From PHAA01 sp964494735 (GTDB lineage: Bacteria; Bacillota; Syntrophomonadia; Syntrophomonadales; Syntrophomonadaceae), in the NCBI GenBank assembly GCA_964494735.1, contig CAZBSD010000008.1, positions 5,344 to 69,343 on the forward strand: 64,000 bases of DNA, read 5' to 3'. A model generated the notes under the pieces. It had not been told where the DNA came from. It saw only the letters and a program-made list of their open reading frames with translations, and ran no database searches. Below, one piece after another: positions 1 to 7,032 of this stretch. The position numbers were made by a program, and so were the translations under genes. Within the stretch, counting starts at the first letter, position 1; every line of letters starts with the position of its first letter.

Positions 1-2088
1 GAAAATGTTCCAATAATTAAGCATAGCCATCAAACCAGTCACTGCCAGGGCAAACACACCATAATGCACCCGCACCGTGCGGCCCCAACTTCCCTTCGCC
101 CAGGCTGTCACTATCAAAATCCACAGCAGCCCGGTCATGGTGTACATGAGAACCGGCAGCGCAGCCAGCACCGCATTTTCCGCTGCCGGCAGATATGCAT
201 CTACTGGTAACTGGTAGACCGGATCGATAGGGGCTGAAAACAGAGTGCTGAATAGTACCACCACCGCCAGGCCCGTCAATATCCCCACCCCGGAAGCCAA
301 CCAATAGGACGCCGGGGTCCTGGTCTTCTTCATAAACAAACTCGCTATCATCCTGATTATCCAGTAAATCAGCGAGCCTATTACGATCAGGATGATGCCC
401 AAAGCTGCCAAGGCGGTAAAACTCAGGGTCGAGTAAAACGGAGCCTTTGAATATGTCATCGGTCCATCGGTGGTCAGCATGGTTTGCCCCAACGGATCTG
501 ACTTGAAAATGATCTTGTGAAACCGGCCAAAGGCGTCCCGGCTGGGGCCTTCTCTAAGACTCTGATAGACTCCGGGAGCAGTCTCCGCAAACCGTTCCGT
601 CTGACCGGCATGGGTCACCCGCAGATAGCCATCTTTGTCTGCAGCCACCGTTATTATGCCCCCCGCCAGAATGTTGGTGATTTTCTGATCGCTGGTGACG
701 TTTTTGCGGTTCATCTGGTATTCCCCGTTATAAACGGCGGCCCTTTCCGTACTGCCCGCTCCCGCCACCGGCTGGACCGCAGCGGCGGCGGGGTGGAAAT
801 GATCCATGAACTCCTGGAAAACCTCGGAGTGGAGCAGATGACTGCCTCCGCTGTAGGATATGAAAATCCCCGTGTTGGCTTCCGGGATCAGATATAGACC
901 GGTGTTGAAAAGCATGGTGCTGCCGCCGTGGAAAAGCACCTGCCGGCCGTTGAAGCGGCCCTCCATGAAGCCCAGCGTCATGCCTCCCAAGTCGACGTCA
1001 TAGGTGAAATGCTGCCGATGCATTTCCTGCACGGTTTCCTGTCTCAATATCCGCTCTCCGTCATACGTTCCACCGGATAGATGGGTCAGCATGAAGTTGG
1101 CCATGTCGGCCGCGGTACTGCTCATACTTCCGGCGGGTTCCAACATGATGTATTCGAAGCCCGCTTCAGTGTATGAACCATCCACCCACCGGTAGGGCTG
1201 GGCCGGATTTACAGTCGAGCCCAAGGGCGGTGGCTGCCGGAAGGTGCTGTTGTGCATTTGCAGAGGGGCCAGGATATTTTTCTCCACATATTCCGGAAAG
1301 GGCTGCCCCGACACCCTTTCCACTATATAACCAGCCAAGGCGGTACCATAATTGGAATAGGCGGCAACTTCACCGGGCGGATAAATCCGCGCCGGTTGAT
1401 AGGTCTTCACATATTGGCCCAACCCGGGAAGGTCAGCCGCAGACAGCCGGAAGAGCAAATCAGGGCGGTCCTCAAAGCCGGCCGTATGAGTCATCAGATG
1501 GGTGAGGGTTATGGGTACGGGGTCCGTGTCTTGCAGGGGCTCCGCTAACCGGGGTGATATCTCGAAGTCCAGATAATTATTAATATCGGCATTGAGATCC
1601 AACTTGCCCGCTTCAACCAGTTGCATGACCGCTGTCCAGGTGACCAATTTGGAGGTTGAACCGATGCGGAAAAGGGTTGTTTCGGGATCGACCGGGATAC
1701 TATTCTCTATATCGGCCAGCCCGAATCCTTTCTTATACACTATCTGGCCATCCTTCACAACGGCTGCGGTGGCATTGGCAATATTGTCCCGCCCCAGTTT
1801 GGCGCTCATGGCATTGTCGAAGAAGTCTGCCAAGTCGCTAGCGGAAGCGAGGTCAGCAGACGCCGATATCAGGCCCGGTATTTTATCGGACTCAGCTATG
1901 TCCAATCGGTTGGCATCTGCAGAAATGGTCGCTTTGGATCCCACAACTGGGTTGGGCTGGGGCGGACCTTGCTGTAACTTACCGGGCGGGCTGCCTTGAT
2001 TCGTACATCCGCACAATATCAGCGCCCACAGGCCCATCATCATCACAATCAGAACGGTTTTTTTTGCATGGTTAATCCTATTAATCAT
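1..2088 (-). CDS. Serine hydrolase, beta-lactamase/PBP-like (class C fold), lipoprotein with C-terminal membrane segments; 3' end cut by window edge
   Basis: The frame is open from the ATG at 2088 to base 1 (696 codons, no stop), so the C-terminus is missing. AGGAGG lies at 2101-2106, 12 nt before the start. The N-terminus is a hydrophobic stretch ending in LILCGC, a lipobox-like signal. An SxxK motif (STSK, in FRIGSTSKLVTW), a YxN motif (AYSNYG) and a late HGG are the active-site signature of the beta-lactamase/esterase/D-aminopeptidase family. After about residue 500 several hydrophobic segments suggest a membrane-embedded tail. It starts 71 nt after the DUF6544 gene on the same strand and is probably the last gene of the MarR-led operon. 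The substrate cannot be told from sequence; peptidase, esterase or beta-lactamase are all possible. Confidence 0.85.
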   Translation of the reverse strand, partial: MINRINHAKKTVLIVMMMGLWALILCGCTNQGSPPGKLQQGPPQPNPVVGSKATISADANRLDIAESDKIPGLISASADLASASDLADFFDNAMSAKLGRDNIANATAAVVKDGQIVYKKGFGLADIENSIPVDPETTLFRIGSTSKLVTWTAVMQLVEAGKLDLNADINNYLDFEISPRLAEPLQDTDPVPITLTHLMTHTAGFEDRPDLLFRLSAADLPGLGQYVKTYQPARIYPPGEVAAYSNYGTALAGYIVERVSGQPFPEYVEKNILAPLQMHNSTFRQPPPLGSTVNPAQPYRWVDGSYTEAGFEYIMLEPAGSMSSTAADMANFMLTHLSGGTYDGERILRQETVQEMHRQHFTYDVDLGGMTLGFMEGRFNGRQVLFHGGSTMLFNTGLYLIPEANTGIFISYSGGSHLLHSEVFQEFMDHFHPAAAAVQPVAGAGSTERAAVYNGEYQMNRKNVTSDQKITNILAGGIITVAADKDGYLRVTHAGQTERFAETAPGVYQSLREGPSRDAFGRFHKIIFKSDPLGQTMLTTDGPMTYSKAPFYSTLSFTALAALGIILIVIGSLIYWIIRMIASLFMKKTRTPASYWLASGVGILTGLAVVVLFSTLFSAPIDPVYQLPVDAYLPAAENAVLAALPVLMYTMTGLLWILIVTAWAKGSWGRTVRVHYGVFALAVTGLMAMLNYWNIF

Positions 2089-2159
2089 TCCGCGCTCACC
2101 CCTCCTGGCATTTCCGTCATGCACATCAACCTACCCACAACACCGCTTGGTATGAAACC

Positions 2160-3017
2160 TTAGATGTGATCGGTAATTATCCCTTTACCGTCAAAATAGA
2201 CCAGATCACCGTCTTCATAATGCCAGATCGCCTTGAATACGGTCGGCCTCAAGAGCCCATCCATTTCCTGATACTCGCCGCATACAATTGACCATCTCAC
2301 TTTTTCAGCGGCCCCGTCCATGCCGGTTGCTTCCCGGTCATCGGTCACAAAGGATGTCATCTCTCCCCTATCATTAAAGGTGAAGATGCCGCTAACCGAC
2401 ATACCGTAACTCTTGATGGTGGCTCGGGCGTGGCAATCATCCATCCCTTCCCAGGTGATGTAATCCTGTAAAGCCACCGGGGAAACCATCAGACACTCGG
2501 CCAGGTAAGTGACCAGGCTGGATTTATCCATAGCTGGGCCGGTCTGGTTGAACAAGGGGTACAGCTTGGCAACCACACCCCGCATGGAGCCGACCCCGTT
2601 TATATATGAATCCAGACCTTCAAAAGGAATGCCGTACACAGAACTGTCGATATAGGCAATCCGGTTGGGGGCATCTACAAAATTATATTGAGTATGGTCG
2701 ATCTTTAGGACGGGTTTACCGCGGCCCGTTAAGAAATCTACGTCTTTATAAACCACCTTGGCATAGGAGCTCTTGGGGGTGCCAATATAGCCGCAGTATC
2801 GGAAATATTTTTGCACTGGGGTCGGTAGGTCTGCAATATCGGCCTCGCTGAAAATCTCCTGGGACGGTTGGGTCGTAGCGGTCAGGCTGGCGGTGAGGGC
2901 CGCAAATCTGGCATTGGTAGGGGACCAGGATACGCGGAAAAATATTACTGCCATTAATACCAGGCCCAGCATGATCCAAATCGCGATATACATCTTTTGA
3001 TTCCTCCTCTTCGTCAT
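2160..3017 (-). CDS. DUF6544-like membrane-anchored protein
   Basis: A 285-residue protein with one N-terminal membrane anchor (MYIAIWIMLGLVLMAVIFF) followed by a soluble domain. The LPTPVQKYFRYCG segment resembles the LPxPVxRYxRYxG hallmark I associate with DUF6544. The ATG at 3017 is chosen because AGGAG precedes it by 7-11 nt. A longer in-frame start at 3062 would overlap the marR end and has no comparable ribosome site. It begins 16 nt after the marR stop, so it is almost certainly co-transcribed with and controlled by that regulator. The function of the family is not known to me. Confidence 0.75.
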   Translation of the reverse strand: MTKRRNQKMYIAIWIMLGLVLMAVIFFRVSWSPTNARFAALTASLTATTQPSQEIFSEADIADLPTPVQKYFRYCGYIGTPKSSYAKVVYKDVDFLTGRGKPVLKIDHTQYNFVDAPNRIAYIDSSVYGIPFEGLDSYINGVGSMRGVVAKLYPLFNQTGPAMDKSSLVTYLAECLMVSPVALQDYITWEGMDDCHARATIKSYGMSVSGIFTFNDRGEMTSFVTDDREATGMDGAAEKVRWSIVCGEYQEMDGLLRPTVFKAIWHYEDGDLVYFDGKGIITDHI

Positions 3018-3033
3018 TGGACATCTCCTCGCC

Positions 3034-3492
3034 TCAGCACTTTTGCCCATCCCACTCATCACTCATCGTCTCGATGTTGGCGGCCAGGCGGTTCAAACCG
3101 CGGAATACCTCCCCGGTCAGGTTGGCATCGAAACCTGCGAAGAGTTTATCCAGGAATTCCAATTCCCTAGGGCTGCGTTGAGCGAAATAGTCGGTGCATT
3201 TTGTAGTCAATGAAATCCTCCAGGCCCTGGCATCGGCTGGATCCCTGGCTATACTGATATAACCTCTTTCCTGCAAGAGGGCCGCGATCCGCTTGGCATT
3301 TTGACGGGAGTAGCCAATGAAGCTGGCCACCTCACTCAGGGTGGGAGCCTCCTCAAACTTGGAAACGCACACGATAAATAGCCATTGCTTGATGGTGATG
3401 TTTTCGTCAAATGCGTCCCCCAGCACCTGCAATTTGTTGGACAATGCAAATATGGATGCAAAAATGTAAGCCTTTTCTTCTAATTCGTTCAT
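3034..3492 (-). CDS. MarR-family transcriptional regulator
   Basis: A 152-residue winged-helix regulator. The recognition region reads TLSEVASFIGYSRQNAKRIAALLQ, followed by the wing with RDPADARAWRISLT, close to the DxRD.R.v.LT signature of MarR. GGAGG lies 7 nt before the ATG. The upstream promoter overlaps two palindromes, which points to autorepression. It is followed immediately by the DUF6544 and serine-hydrolase genes, the probable regulon. The ligand is unknown. Confidence 0.9.
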   Translation of the reverse strand: MNELEEKAYIFASIFALSNKLQVLGDAFDENITIKQWLFIVCVSKFEEAPTLSEVASFIGYSRQNAKRIAALLQERGYISIARDPADARAWRISLTTKCTDYFAQRSPRELEFLDKLFAGFDANLTGEVFRGLNRLAANIETMSDEWDGQKC

Positions 3493-3582
3493 CAGTGCAC
3501 CTCCGGTTGATCAGCGGTCAGATCCCATCTTCGGGGTCGAGTCCGGACTCAAGGCCTCCGCCCTTTAACCCAAATTTCATTT

Positions 3583-3598
3583 ACGTAATATATTACGT
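3583..3598. promoter_or_regulatory. Operator 1: perfect 16-bp palindrome
   Basis: ACGTAATATATTACGT reads the same on both strands. It lies just downstream of the -10 box of the marR promoter, at the predicted transcription start. MarR proteins bind such AT-rich 16-20 bp palindromes as dimers. Confidence 0.7.
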
Positions 3599-3600
3599 TT

Positions 3601-3629
3601 ATCATACGTAACATGTTACTCTTTGTCAA
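3601..3629 (-). promoter_or_regulatory. SigA-type promoter of the marR operon
   Basis: On the minus strand TTGACA (3624-3629) is followed by a 17-nt spacer and TATGAT (3601-3606), nearly the consensus housekeeping promoter. One operator palindrome lies in the spacer and the other starts 3 bp beyond the -10 box. Confidence 0.8.
3606..3621. promoter_or_regulatory. Operator 2: imperfect copy of operator 1 inside the -35/-10 spacer
   Basis: The core GTAACATGTTAC (3608-3619) is a perfect 12-bp palindrome. The 16-bp frame ACGTAACATGTTACTC matches the operator-1 arms except at the 3' end. Centre-to-centre distance from operator 1 is 23 bp, about two helical turns, so two dimers could sit on the same face. 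Confidence 0.65.
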
Positions 3630-3768
3630 ACATGTTTTTGCAGCAATATCATTTCTGCGGGCTTGTTAAAACCTTCTTGCATGGTTGATAATTCAATTGT
3701 AGGTTGGAATTAGTTATGCGGTTTTTGATTTTAAAATAGAAGACTGGACTGGTTGGGAGGGATTTACC

Positions 3769-3861
3769 TTGATCGACATTCTCAAATACGTAGTGATTTG
3801 GATTGCATTCCTGCTCGTCGCTTATCTGTTTTATCTGAATGCCGGCGCCGGCTCGAGCTGA
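3769..3861 (+). CDS. Possible 30-residue hydrophobic peptide
   Basis: A TTG start at 3769 lies behind GGGAGGG (3755-3761) and opens a 30-codon frame beginning MIDILKYVVIWIAFLLVAYL and ending AGAGSS before TGA, that is, one membrane helix. The same frame continues past the TGA with a hydrophobic sequence (GASVVSVMAAFIFAN) to a second TGA. The gene may therefore once have been longer. No homologue is recognised. It stands alone between the marR promoter and dacF. Confidence 0.35.
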   Translation: MIDILKYVVIWIAFLLVAYLFYLNAGAGSS

Positions 3862-3982
3862 GGGGCCAGCGTGGTCTCCGTGATGGCGGCCTTCATTTTT
3901 GCCAATTGATTCTGTTGGGGTTATTTCTTGCCTTCATATTTTTCCGGCCAGGCGGACAAAATAACCGGGTAGTCTGGCCTTT

Positions 3983-5281
3983 TTAGCGGATGGGAAGGCG
4001 TACCTGGTCGGTACGGAGGGTGTAGTCGCGCTTGCGCCGCAGTGCCCGCCGGCCTTTGAAGAACCAACGAATACCAAACAACAGGATGATCATGGTGATG
4101 ATGACTTTGATGATTACTGATAAGACGTTGGGGATGACGTTGCCGGTCGTACTGCTTTCCCCTGGTATCTCCAGCAGGGTCGCTCCAAGGTCTCTGTACA
4201 TAAGTTTGCCGTTATTGGCCAGGTGCATGTTGATCTTGAGACGGGCGTCAGGTTGGCCGGGATTTAACAGTGAATAATCTACTGTCACCTCATCTAGAGA
4301 GATATTACGGTGGAGGAGACGGGTGGTCTTGGTTTGCTGCACCAACGGGGTCATGGCGGCCGCCAATTTGGTCTCCCCATTGCTTCCATCCAGGTTGTCC
4401 GCGGTCACTGCTGGCATTATCATATCGACGTCCACGAATTGCCCGAAACCGTAATCCAGTAGCGCAGTCGTGTCACTGTAAACAGCGTGGTTCAAGCTCC
4501 TGATGGCCACCGCTATTAATTCCCGGTCGCCCTTCTGGGCCAGGGTCACCAGGGTGTTGCCGGCGTCGCGGGTGTAACCGGTCTTTCCCCCGGTCACCCC
4601 TTCATACTCATAGCGGCCGCATTCGAACATCTTATGTTCGGCCCAGAGGTAGCGGATCTCGGATTGCTTGTTGGTGGGAGCGATGATAAAATGAGAGGTC
4701 CCGAATATCCGCCGGAACTCCTGGTTCTGGATGGCCGCCCTGGTTATCATGGCCATATCGTAGGCTGTGGTCAGGTGCTGGGGATTGGACAGGCCATTGG
4801 GATTGACGAAGTTGGTGTTGAGGGCGCCGGCCTGAACTGCCCTTTCATTCATCAGGCGGACGAATTCGGGCACGCTGCCGCTGATATGTTCGGCGATGCC
4901 GTTGCAAGCCTCGTTGGCGGAAGGCAACATGGCGGCCATCAGGGCCTGCTCCATAGTGATCTGCTCACCCTCATCCAAGGCTATGTGGGACGCTCCCAGC
5001 TGAATGCTGAATACCGCGTCATGGGACATGGTTACGACTTCTTGCGGGCCGGAATGCTCTACCCCCAACAGGACGGTCATGATCTTGGTTATGGAAGCCG
5101 GGTAAAGCCGTTCGTGCATATTCTTCTCATATAATATCTGTCCGGTGCGGGCATCCATCAGCACCGCCGCCTCCGATTCTATCACCGGAGCTGCCCCAGC
5201 CGGAGCCTCAAGCGCCATTGCGGGAAGGATGTTGATAATAATTATTAAGGCCGCCAATAAGGTGGTCAAATATTTCTTCAC
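3983..5281 (-). CDS. dacF: D-alanyl-D-alanine carboxypeptidase (PBP5/DacF family)
   Basis: A 432-residue serine D,D-carboxypeptidase that trims the terminal D-Ala from peptidoglycan stem peptides outside the membrane. The three active-site motifs are complete: S63-x-x-K66 (SITK), S121-x-N123 (SAN) and K233-T-G (in TGGKTGYT). A signal peptide covers about residues 1-24. A C-terminal hydrophobic helix followed by a basic tail (FFKGRRALRRKRDY) anchors the protein, as in sporulation-linked DacF. AGGAG lies 8 nt before the ATG. The gene stands alone, convergent with the small peptide candidate. dacF is used as the closest symbol; dacA or dacB cannot be excluded. Confidence 0.92.
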   Translation of the reverse strand: MKKYLTTLLAALIIIINILPAMALEAPAGAAPVIESEAAVLMDARTGQILYEKNMHERLYPASITKIMTVLLGVEHSGPQEVVTMSHDAVFSIQLGASHIALDEGEQITMEQALMAAMLPSANEACNGIAEHISGSVPEFVRLMNERAVQAGALNTNFVNPNGLSNPQHLTTAYDMAMITRAAIQNQEFRRIFGTSHFIIAPTNKQSEIRYLWAEHKMFECGRYEYEGVTGGKTGYTRDAGNTLVTLAQKGDRELIAVAIRSLNHAVYSDTTALLDYGFGQFVDVDMIMPAVTADNLDGSNGETKLAAAMTPLVQQTKTTRLLHRNISLDEVTVDYSLLNPGQPDARLKINMHLANNGKLMYRDLGATLLEIPGESSTTGNVIPNVLSVIIKVIITMIILLFGIRWFFKGRRALRRKRDYTLRTDQVRLPIR

Positions 5282-5323
5282 GTATGTTCTCCTATATGAA
5301 ATGGTCCCGCGTTAACCTAATTG

Positions 5324-5375
5324 TGTCATGCTGAGCGCTTGCGTGTGTCATGCTGAGCGCTAGCGAAGCATCTCG
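5324..5375. repeat. Left 52-bp copy of a tandem TGTCATGCTGAGCGC repeat at the gap edge
   Basis: Two units beginning TGTCATGCTGAGCGCT follow each other, the second ending AGCGAAGCATCTCG. The same 52 bases recur directly after the Ns at 5476-5527. Repeats of the form TGTCATxCTGAGCG...CGAAGxATCT are scattered in many bacterial genomes; their function is unsettled. Confidence 0.85.
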
Positions 5376-5475
5376 NNNNNNNNNNNNNNNNNNNNNNNNN
5401 NNNNNNNNNNNNNNNNNNNNNNNNNNNNNNNNNNNNNNNNNNNNNNNNNNNNNNNNNNNNNNNNNNNNNNNNNNN
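5376..5475. other. Assembly gap, 100 N
   Basis: Exactly 100 Ns, the usual placeholder for a gap of unknown size. Both edges carry the same 52-bp sequence, so the true gap may be a longer repeat array or no gap at all. Confidence 0.98.
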
Positions 5476-5527
5476 TGTCATGCTGAGCGCTTGCGTGTGT
5501 CATGCTGAGCGCTAGCGAAGCATCTCG
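5476..5527. repeat. Right 52-bp copy of the TGTCATGCTGAGCGC repeat
   Basis: Identical base for base to 5324-5375. A degenerate relative may continue to about 5594, where TCTTCGACTCCTCTGGATGGCA resembles the other end of the same repeat family in inverted order. Confidence 0.85.
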
Positions 5528-5597
5528 CAAATGCATAAAGGCACTTACAGTTTCAGGATGAGCACCTTGGTAGTCTTCGACTCCTCTGGATGGCACT

Positions 5598-5626
5598 AAT
5601 AACTTGGTGCCTGTCCCCAAGTTATT
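5598..5626. repeat. Dispersed 29-bp palindromic repeat, copy 1
   Basis: Perfect 10-bp arms AATAACTTGG and CCAAGTTATT enclose the 9-base loop TGCCTGTCC. Further copies occur at 7004, 14098 and, degenerate, at 14198. The GGGGACAGGCACC core resembles REP-type elements mobilised by RAYT transposases; no transposase is present here. Confidence 0.85.
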
Positions 5627-5948
5627 GCCATCTCTTTACCGGCGTTTCCGGCCAATATTTTTCTGGTAACCGTTATTTAAATTCCCTCTCAACAGTGAAA
5701 ATCCTGCCGGCTTTCATCAAATTCCAGTTTTTTTCGAAGACAATGACAATATTTCCTCACGCCTAAACAAATATTTACGCGCCCTTTGTAGTATTTATAT
5801 GGATACATTATTTCCCATTTCGGTGCTAGAATTTTTATAGTCAATCTCATCCAATTGGCCGCCATTTATGATGTCATCCATATTCCAGGTAACTATTATC
5901 ATTTGTTTAGAAACCATCGTCAAAAATAAACTCGAGGAGGACGGGGCG
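5627..5948. other. Non-coding stretch upstream of the histidine kinase
   Basis: AT-rich sequence with no convincing gene, terminator or strong promoter by eye. An in-frame ATG for the kinase at 5868 has no ribosome site, so this region is taken as its leader. Confidence 0.5.
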
Positions 5949-7004
5949 GTGCCGGTAACCGGATCTGATCAAATCGACCTGGCTGAGCAGCTGTTGTACT
6001 ACAGCCAGGATATGATAGCCATAGTTGAGTGCGAAAGGTTGACCTTCCTGGATGCCAACCGATCATTGTTGGATAGGATGGGCTGGTGCCGCGAAGATAT
6101 CATCGGGCATTCGATTTTGGAGCCGGGCCTGCTCTCCCCTGATTATGATGAGTTGACCTATATGCGGACCGCTCTGAACGAAAACAATGGGCCCGTGAAT
6201 ATGACTTTCCATCCCCGTACCAGCCACCAGCAGAGGCTCGAACTAGGTCTTTCATATTTCCCGGCCCGGTACCGCGCTCTTGATTGCTGGCTCTTCTATT
6301 TTCATGACCTGTCCCATCAGTACCGTCCCCAACAGGAGCTGACCCACCTGGACCGTTTGCGCCGGCTGGGAGAGATGGCGGCTGTCGTAGGTCATGAGGT
6401 GCGCAATCCGATGACTACCGTGCGGGGTTTCTTGCAGATGCTGCAGATGCAGGACCCGTCTTCTGAAAGTATCCCCTACTTCAGCTTGATGATCGAAGAA
6501 TTGGACCGCGCCAATGATATTATAAGCGAATTCCTGGGAATGGCCCGCCCTAACCAGCCTGACCTGTGCCGCAAGTCCCTCAGCGCTATCGTCTCCGCTT
6601 TGCAGCCGATGCTCCGGGCCCTGGCGCTCAGTAAAGACCTTAACCTGCAACTGTTTCTTGACGATGAAGCTAGGGATGAGCTCATGCTGGATGAAAGTGA
6701 GGTGCGCCAGCTTATCATCAACCTGGCCTGTAACGGACTAGACGCCATGCGCCCTCCCGGGACCCTTACCATCAGCACCCGCCGGGAGGGAACAGAGATG
6801 GTCCTGGCGGTGAGAGACCAGGGTGTAGGTATAGCGGCCGACGTGCTGGAGAGTATAAATGTCCCCTTCTTTACCACCAAACCAGGCGGCACCGGCTTGG
6901 GACTGCCGGTCTGTTATAGGATAGCCGCCCGTCATGGTGCCTGTATCGAGGTGTCCACCGGCCCCGAGGGCACCACCTTCTATGTACGCTTCCCCCTCGA
7001 CTAA
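5949..7004 (+). CDS. PAS-domain sensor histidine kinase, sporulation (Kin) type
   Basis: The HAMP-less kinase has one PAS domain (about residues 10-120 of this start) and a HisKA/HATPase module. The H-box reads GHEVRNPMTTVRGFLQML, with His 149, and closely follows the HEVRNPLTxxKGFLQL pattern of Spo0A-phosphorelay kinases. N box (LIINLACNGLDAM), G1 (DQGVGI), F (PFFTTK) and G2 (GGTGLGL) are all present. The GTG at 5949 is preferred because GAGGAGG sits 8 nt upstream; an ATG at 5868 would add 27 residues but lacks a Shine-Dalgarno. There are no obvious transmembrane helices and no response regulator beside it, so it is an orphan kinase. A role in initiating sporulation is inferred. Confidence 0.85.
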   Translation: MPVTGSDQIDLAEQLLYYSQDMIAIVECERLTFLDANRSLLDRMGWCREDIIGHSILEPGLLSPDYDELTYMRTALNENNGPVNMTFHPRTSHQQRLELGLSYFPARYRALDCWLFYFHDLSHQYRPQQELTHLDRLRRLGEMAAVVGHEVRNPMTTVRGFLQMLQMQDPSSESIPYFSLMIEELDRANDIISEFLGMARPNQPDLCRKSLSAIVSALQPMLRALALSKDLNLQLFLDDEARDELMLDESEVRQLIINLACNGLDAMRPPGTLTISTRREGTEMVLAVRDQGVGIAADVLESINVPFFTTKPGGTGLGLPVCYRIAARHGACIEVSTGPEGTTFYVRFPLD

Positions 7005-7032
7005 ATAACTTGGGGACAGGCACCAAGTTATT
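7004..7032. repeat. Dispersed 29-bp palindromic repeat, copy 2, between convergent genes
   Basis: Arms AATAACTTGG (7004-7013) and CCAAGTTATT (7023-7032) enclose the loop GGACAGGCA. The last base of the kinase stop codon (7002-7004) is its first base, and the addA stop codon (7028-7030) lies inside its right arm. It therefore fills the whole intergenic space and supplies both ends. Confidence 0.9.

Noticed and set aside
517..1999. Several plus-strand open frames of 60-135 codons
   Set aside because: All lie opposite the serine hydrolase gene, which has clear motifs and a ribosome site.
3859..3861. Selenocysteine at the in-frame TGA of the small hydrophobic frame
   Set aside because: No clear SECIS-like stem follows and no selenoprotein family is recognised; kept only as a weak alternative.
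5360..5620. Open frame crossing the N gap
   Set aside because: It reads through unknown bases and repeat sequence; no protein features.
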